NCBI RefSeq assembly: GCF_002803065.1 | Contig: NZ_NNBL01000011.1 | Coordinates: 106,424-170,423 of the forward strand | Direction of reading: 5' to 3' | Source of the DNA: Streptomyces sp. CB01635 | GTDB taxonomy: Bacteria > Actinomycetota > Actinomycetes > Streptomycetales > Streptomycetaceae | Length of the DNA: 64,000 bases | In this document: positions 62,653 through 64,000 of the stretch, piece by piece | How positions within the stretch are numbered: position 1 is the stretch's first letter | How the letters are laid out: every line of letters begins with the position of its first letter | Made by a program: the position numbers and the translations under genes | The notes under the pieces: model-generated | The model's input: the letters and a program-made list of their open reading frames with translations, nothing else | The model's database searches: none | Told to the model about the DNA's origin: nothing

Positions 62653-64000
62653 TCAACGCCACCTGCCGATCTCGACGTTCTCCAGGACGCCGAGCGCGTC
62701 CGGCACGAGCACCGCCGCCGAGTAGTACGTCGTCACCAGGTACGAGATGATCGCCTGCTCGCTGATGCCCATGAACCGCACCGACAGGCTCGGCTCGATC
62801 TCGTCCGGGATGCCCGCCTGCTGGAGGCCGATGACGCCCTGCTCCTCCTCGCCGGTACGCATGCAGATGATCGACGTCGTGCGCGCGTCGGACACGGGGA
62901 TCTTGTTGCTCGGGAAGATCGGCACCCCGCGCCAGGTCGGAATGCGGTTGCCGCCCACGTCGATGGACTCCGGGACGAGCCCCCGCCTGTTGCACTCGCG
63001 CCCGAACGCGGCGATGGCGCGCGGGTGGGCGAGGAACAGCTTCGATCCCCGGCGGCGGCTGAGCAGCTCGTCCATGTCGTCCGGGCTGGGCACGCCGTCG
63101 TGCGGCTGGAGCCGCTGCTCGTACTCGCAGTTGTTCAGCAGACCGAACTCCCGGTTGTTGATGAGTTCGTGCTCCTGGCGCTCCTTCAACGCCTCGACGG
63201 TGAGCCGGAGCTGATGCTCCGTCTGGTTCATCGGCTGGTTGTAGAGGTCCGCCACGCGCGAGTGGATGCGCAGGACGGTCTGGGCGACGCTCAGCTCGTA
63301 CTCGCGCGGCGCCGCGTCGTAGTCGACGTACGTGCCCGGGAGCACCGCCTCGCCGACGTGGCCGGCGGAGAGGTCGATCTGCTTCTCGCCGAACTTGTTC
63401 GCGCGCTGCGCCGGGATGGTCCGCAGCGCTCCCAGGTGGCCGGCGAGGCTCTCGGAGCGCTCCGCGACCTGCTCCAGGTCCTGGCGCGGCAGCGTGAGCA
63501 CGGTGCACGCGGTCACGGCGCGCGCCGTGTACTCCCAGATGGCGTCCGGGTCGAGCAGCGCCTGCTCGCCGAAGTACGCACCGTCGGCCAGCACCCCCAG
63601 GACCGCGTCGTCCCCGTAGGGACCCGTGCCGACCTTCTCGACCTTGCCGTGCGCGAGCAGGAACACCTCGTCGGCGGAGCTGCCGAACGAGGCGAGCAGC
63701 TCGCCCGGCACGTACTCCCGCTGGCGGCACCGCACCGCGAGCTCCTCGAGCACTTCCTGGTCGCCGTAGTCCCTCAGCACCGGCAGTTCGCCGAGCTCCG
63801 CGGGGATGACCCGCACCTGGTCTCCGGTCTTCACGAACGTCACGCGTCCGTCGCCGACCGAGTAGCTGAGCCGCCGGTTCACCCGGTACGTGCCGCCCTG
63901 CACATTCACCCAGGGCAGCATCCGCAGCAGCCACCGGGAGCTGATCTCCTGCATCTGTGGAGCGGACTTGGTGGTGGTGGCCAGATTCCGCGCGGCGGAT
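62653..64000 (-). CDS. Family 2B encapsulin shell protein (EshA-like), N-terminus cut
   Basis: 448 residues visible; the frame stays open to the window edge and the residues before the internal ATG at 63954 (S-A-A-R-N-L-A-T-T-T-K-S-A-P-Q) match the family, so the true start lies beyond 64000. It has a cyclic-nucleotide-binding-like domain (about residues 85-215: G-K-V-E-K-V-G-T-G, Y-F-G-E-Q-A-L-L) inserted in an HK97-type shell fold. Streptomyces EshA is of this type. It forms icosahedral compartments around cargo; cAMP binding is not certain. Confidence 0.9.
   Translation of the reverse strand, partial: SAARNLATTTKSAPQMQEISSRWLLRMLPWVNVQGGTYRVNRRLSYSVGDGRVTFVKTGDQVRVIPAELGELPVLRDYGDQEVLEELAVRCRQREYVPGELLASFGSSADEVFLLAHGKVEKVGTGPYGDDAVLGVLADGAYFGEQALLDPDAIWEYTARAVTACTVLTLPRQDLEQVAERSESLAGHLGALRTIPAQRANKFGEKQIDLSAGHVGEAVLPGTYVDYDAAPREYELSVAQTVLRIHSRVADLYNQPMNQTEHQLRLTVEALKERQEHELINNREFGLLNNCEYEQRLQPHDGVPSPDDMDELLSRRRGSKLFLAHPRAIAAFGRECNRRGLVPESIDVGGNRIPTWRGVPIFPSNKIPVSDARTTSIICMRTGEEEQGVIGLQQAGIPDEIEPSLSVRFMGISEQAIISYLVTTYYSAAVLVPDALGVLENVEIGRWR

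Overview
The window is from the chromosome of a Streptomyces (or very close actinomycete). The sequence shows very high GC, strong G/C bias at third codon positions, many GTG and some TTG starts, and GGAGG-type ribosome sites. The gene set also fits: a conservon, the NiSOD pair sodN/sodX, a KGD-type 2-oxoglutarate dehydrogenase, a lon gene with an HspR-type operator, and a family 2B encapsulin with its polyprenyl transferase. From memory, the order from ku through lon and the oxoglutarate dehydrogenase to sodN resembles the S. coelicolor core chromosome; this was not checked by alignment. No rRNA, tRNA, CRISPR array, insertion sequence or prophage was seen.

Layout. 1-1500: two secreted Asn/Gln-repeat proteins (36-bp and 39-bp tandem repeats sharing a core), followed by about 650 bp with no convincing gene. 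2.1-5.5 kb: a DUF89 phosphatase with a TetR regulator, a divergent methyltransferase broken by a one-base deletion in a C-run, and a PH-domain protein. 5.5-9.5 kb: a DNA-repair island with Ku, divergent LigD-type polymerase, ATP-dependent ligase and AlkD-like protein. 9.5-17.6 kb: NERD protein, small exported protein, lipoprotein, orphan histidine kinase, SEDS/PBP2 cell-wall pair, an internally shortened DUF3291 protein and a membrane protein. 17.6-22.3 kb: two divergent diiron proteins, TetR regulator, NlpC/P60 hydrolase. 22.3-28.2 kb: a conservon (cvnA-B-C-D) with a styrene-monooxygenase-like flavoprotein downstream.

28.4-37.2 kb: PP2C-like protein, MarR regulator, GH25 muramidase, Lon, rhomboid-like protein, spermidine-synthase-like protein and an OmpR/EnvZ-type two-component pair. 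37.4-47 kb: 2-oxoglutarate dehydrogenase, DUF6104 protein, DUF4097/PadR operon, quinone oxidoreductase and malic enzyme. 47.5-50.2 kb: a glutamate-type ABC importer operon. 50.3-54.6 kb: methyltransferase, CGNR zinc-finger regulator, sodX/sodN, ATP-grasp-like protein, GNAT. 54.7-61.4 kb: MFS exporter, lipoprotein, DUF952, an ECF42-like sigma factor with its DGPF/YCII partner, a reductase with divergent TetR, GNAT. 61.5 kb to the end: encapsulin cargo and shell, with the shell N-terminus cut by the window edge.

Functional links: Ku, polymerase and ligase form a complete NHEJ set. The conservon is a G-protein-like signalling unit. RodA and PBP2 form a cell-wall polymerase/crosslinker pair. SodX processes SodN. 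The polyprenyl transferase is the probable cargo of the encapsulin shell. Most genes are ordinary core Streptomyces genes. The most unusual items are the NQNNQ repeat proteins, the conservon monooxygenase, the 97-bp sodX/CGNR coding overlap, the C-run frameshift and the encapsulin locus.
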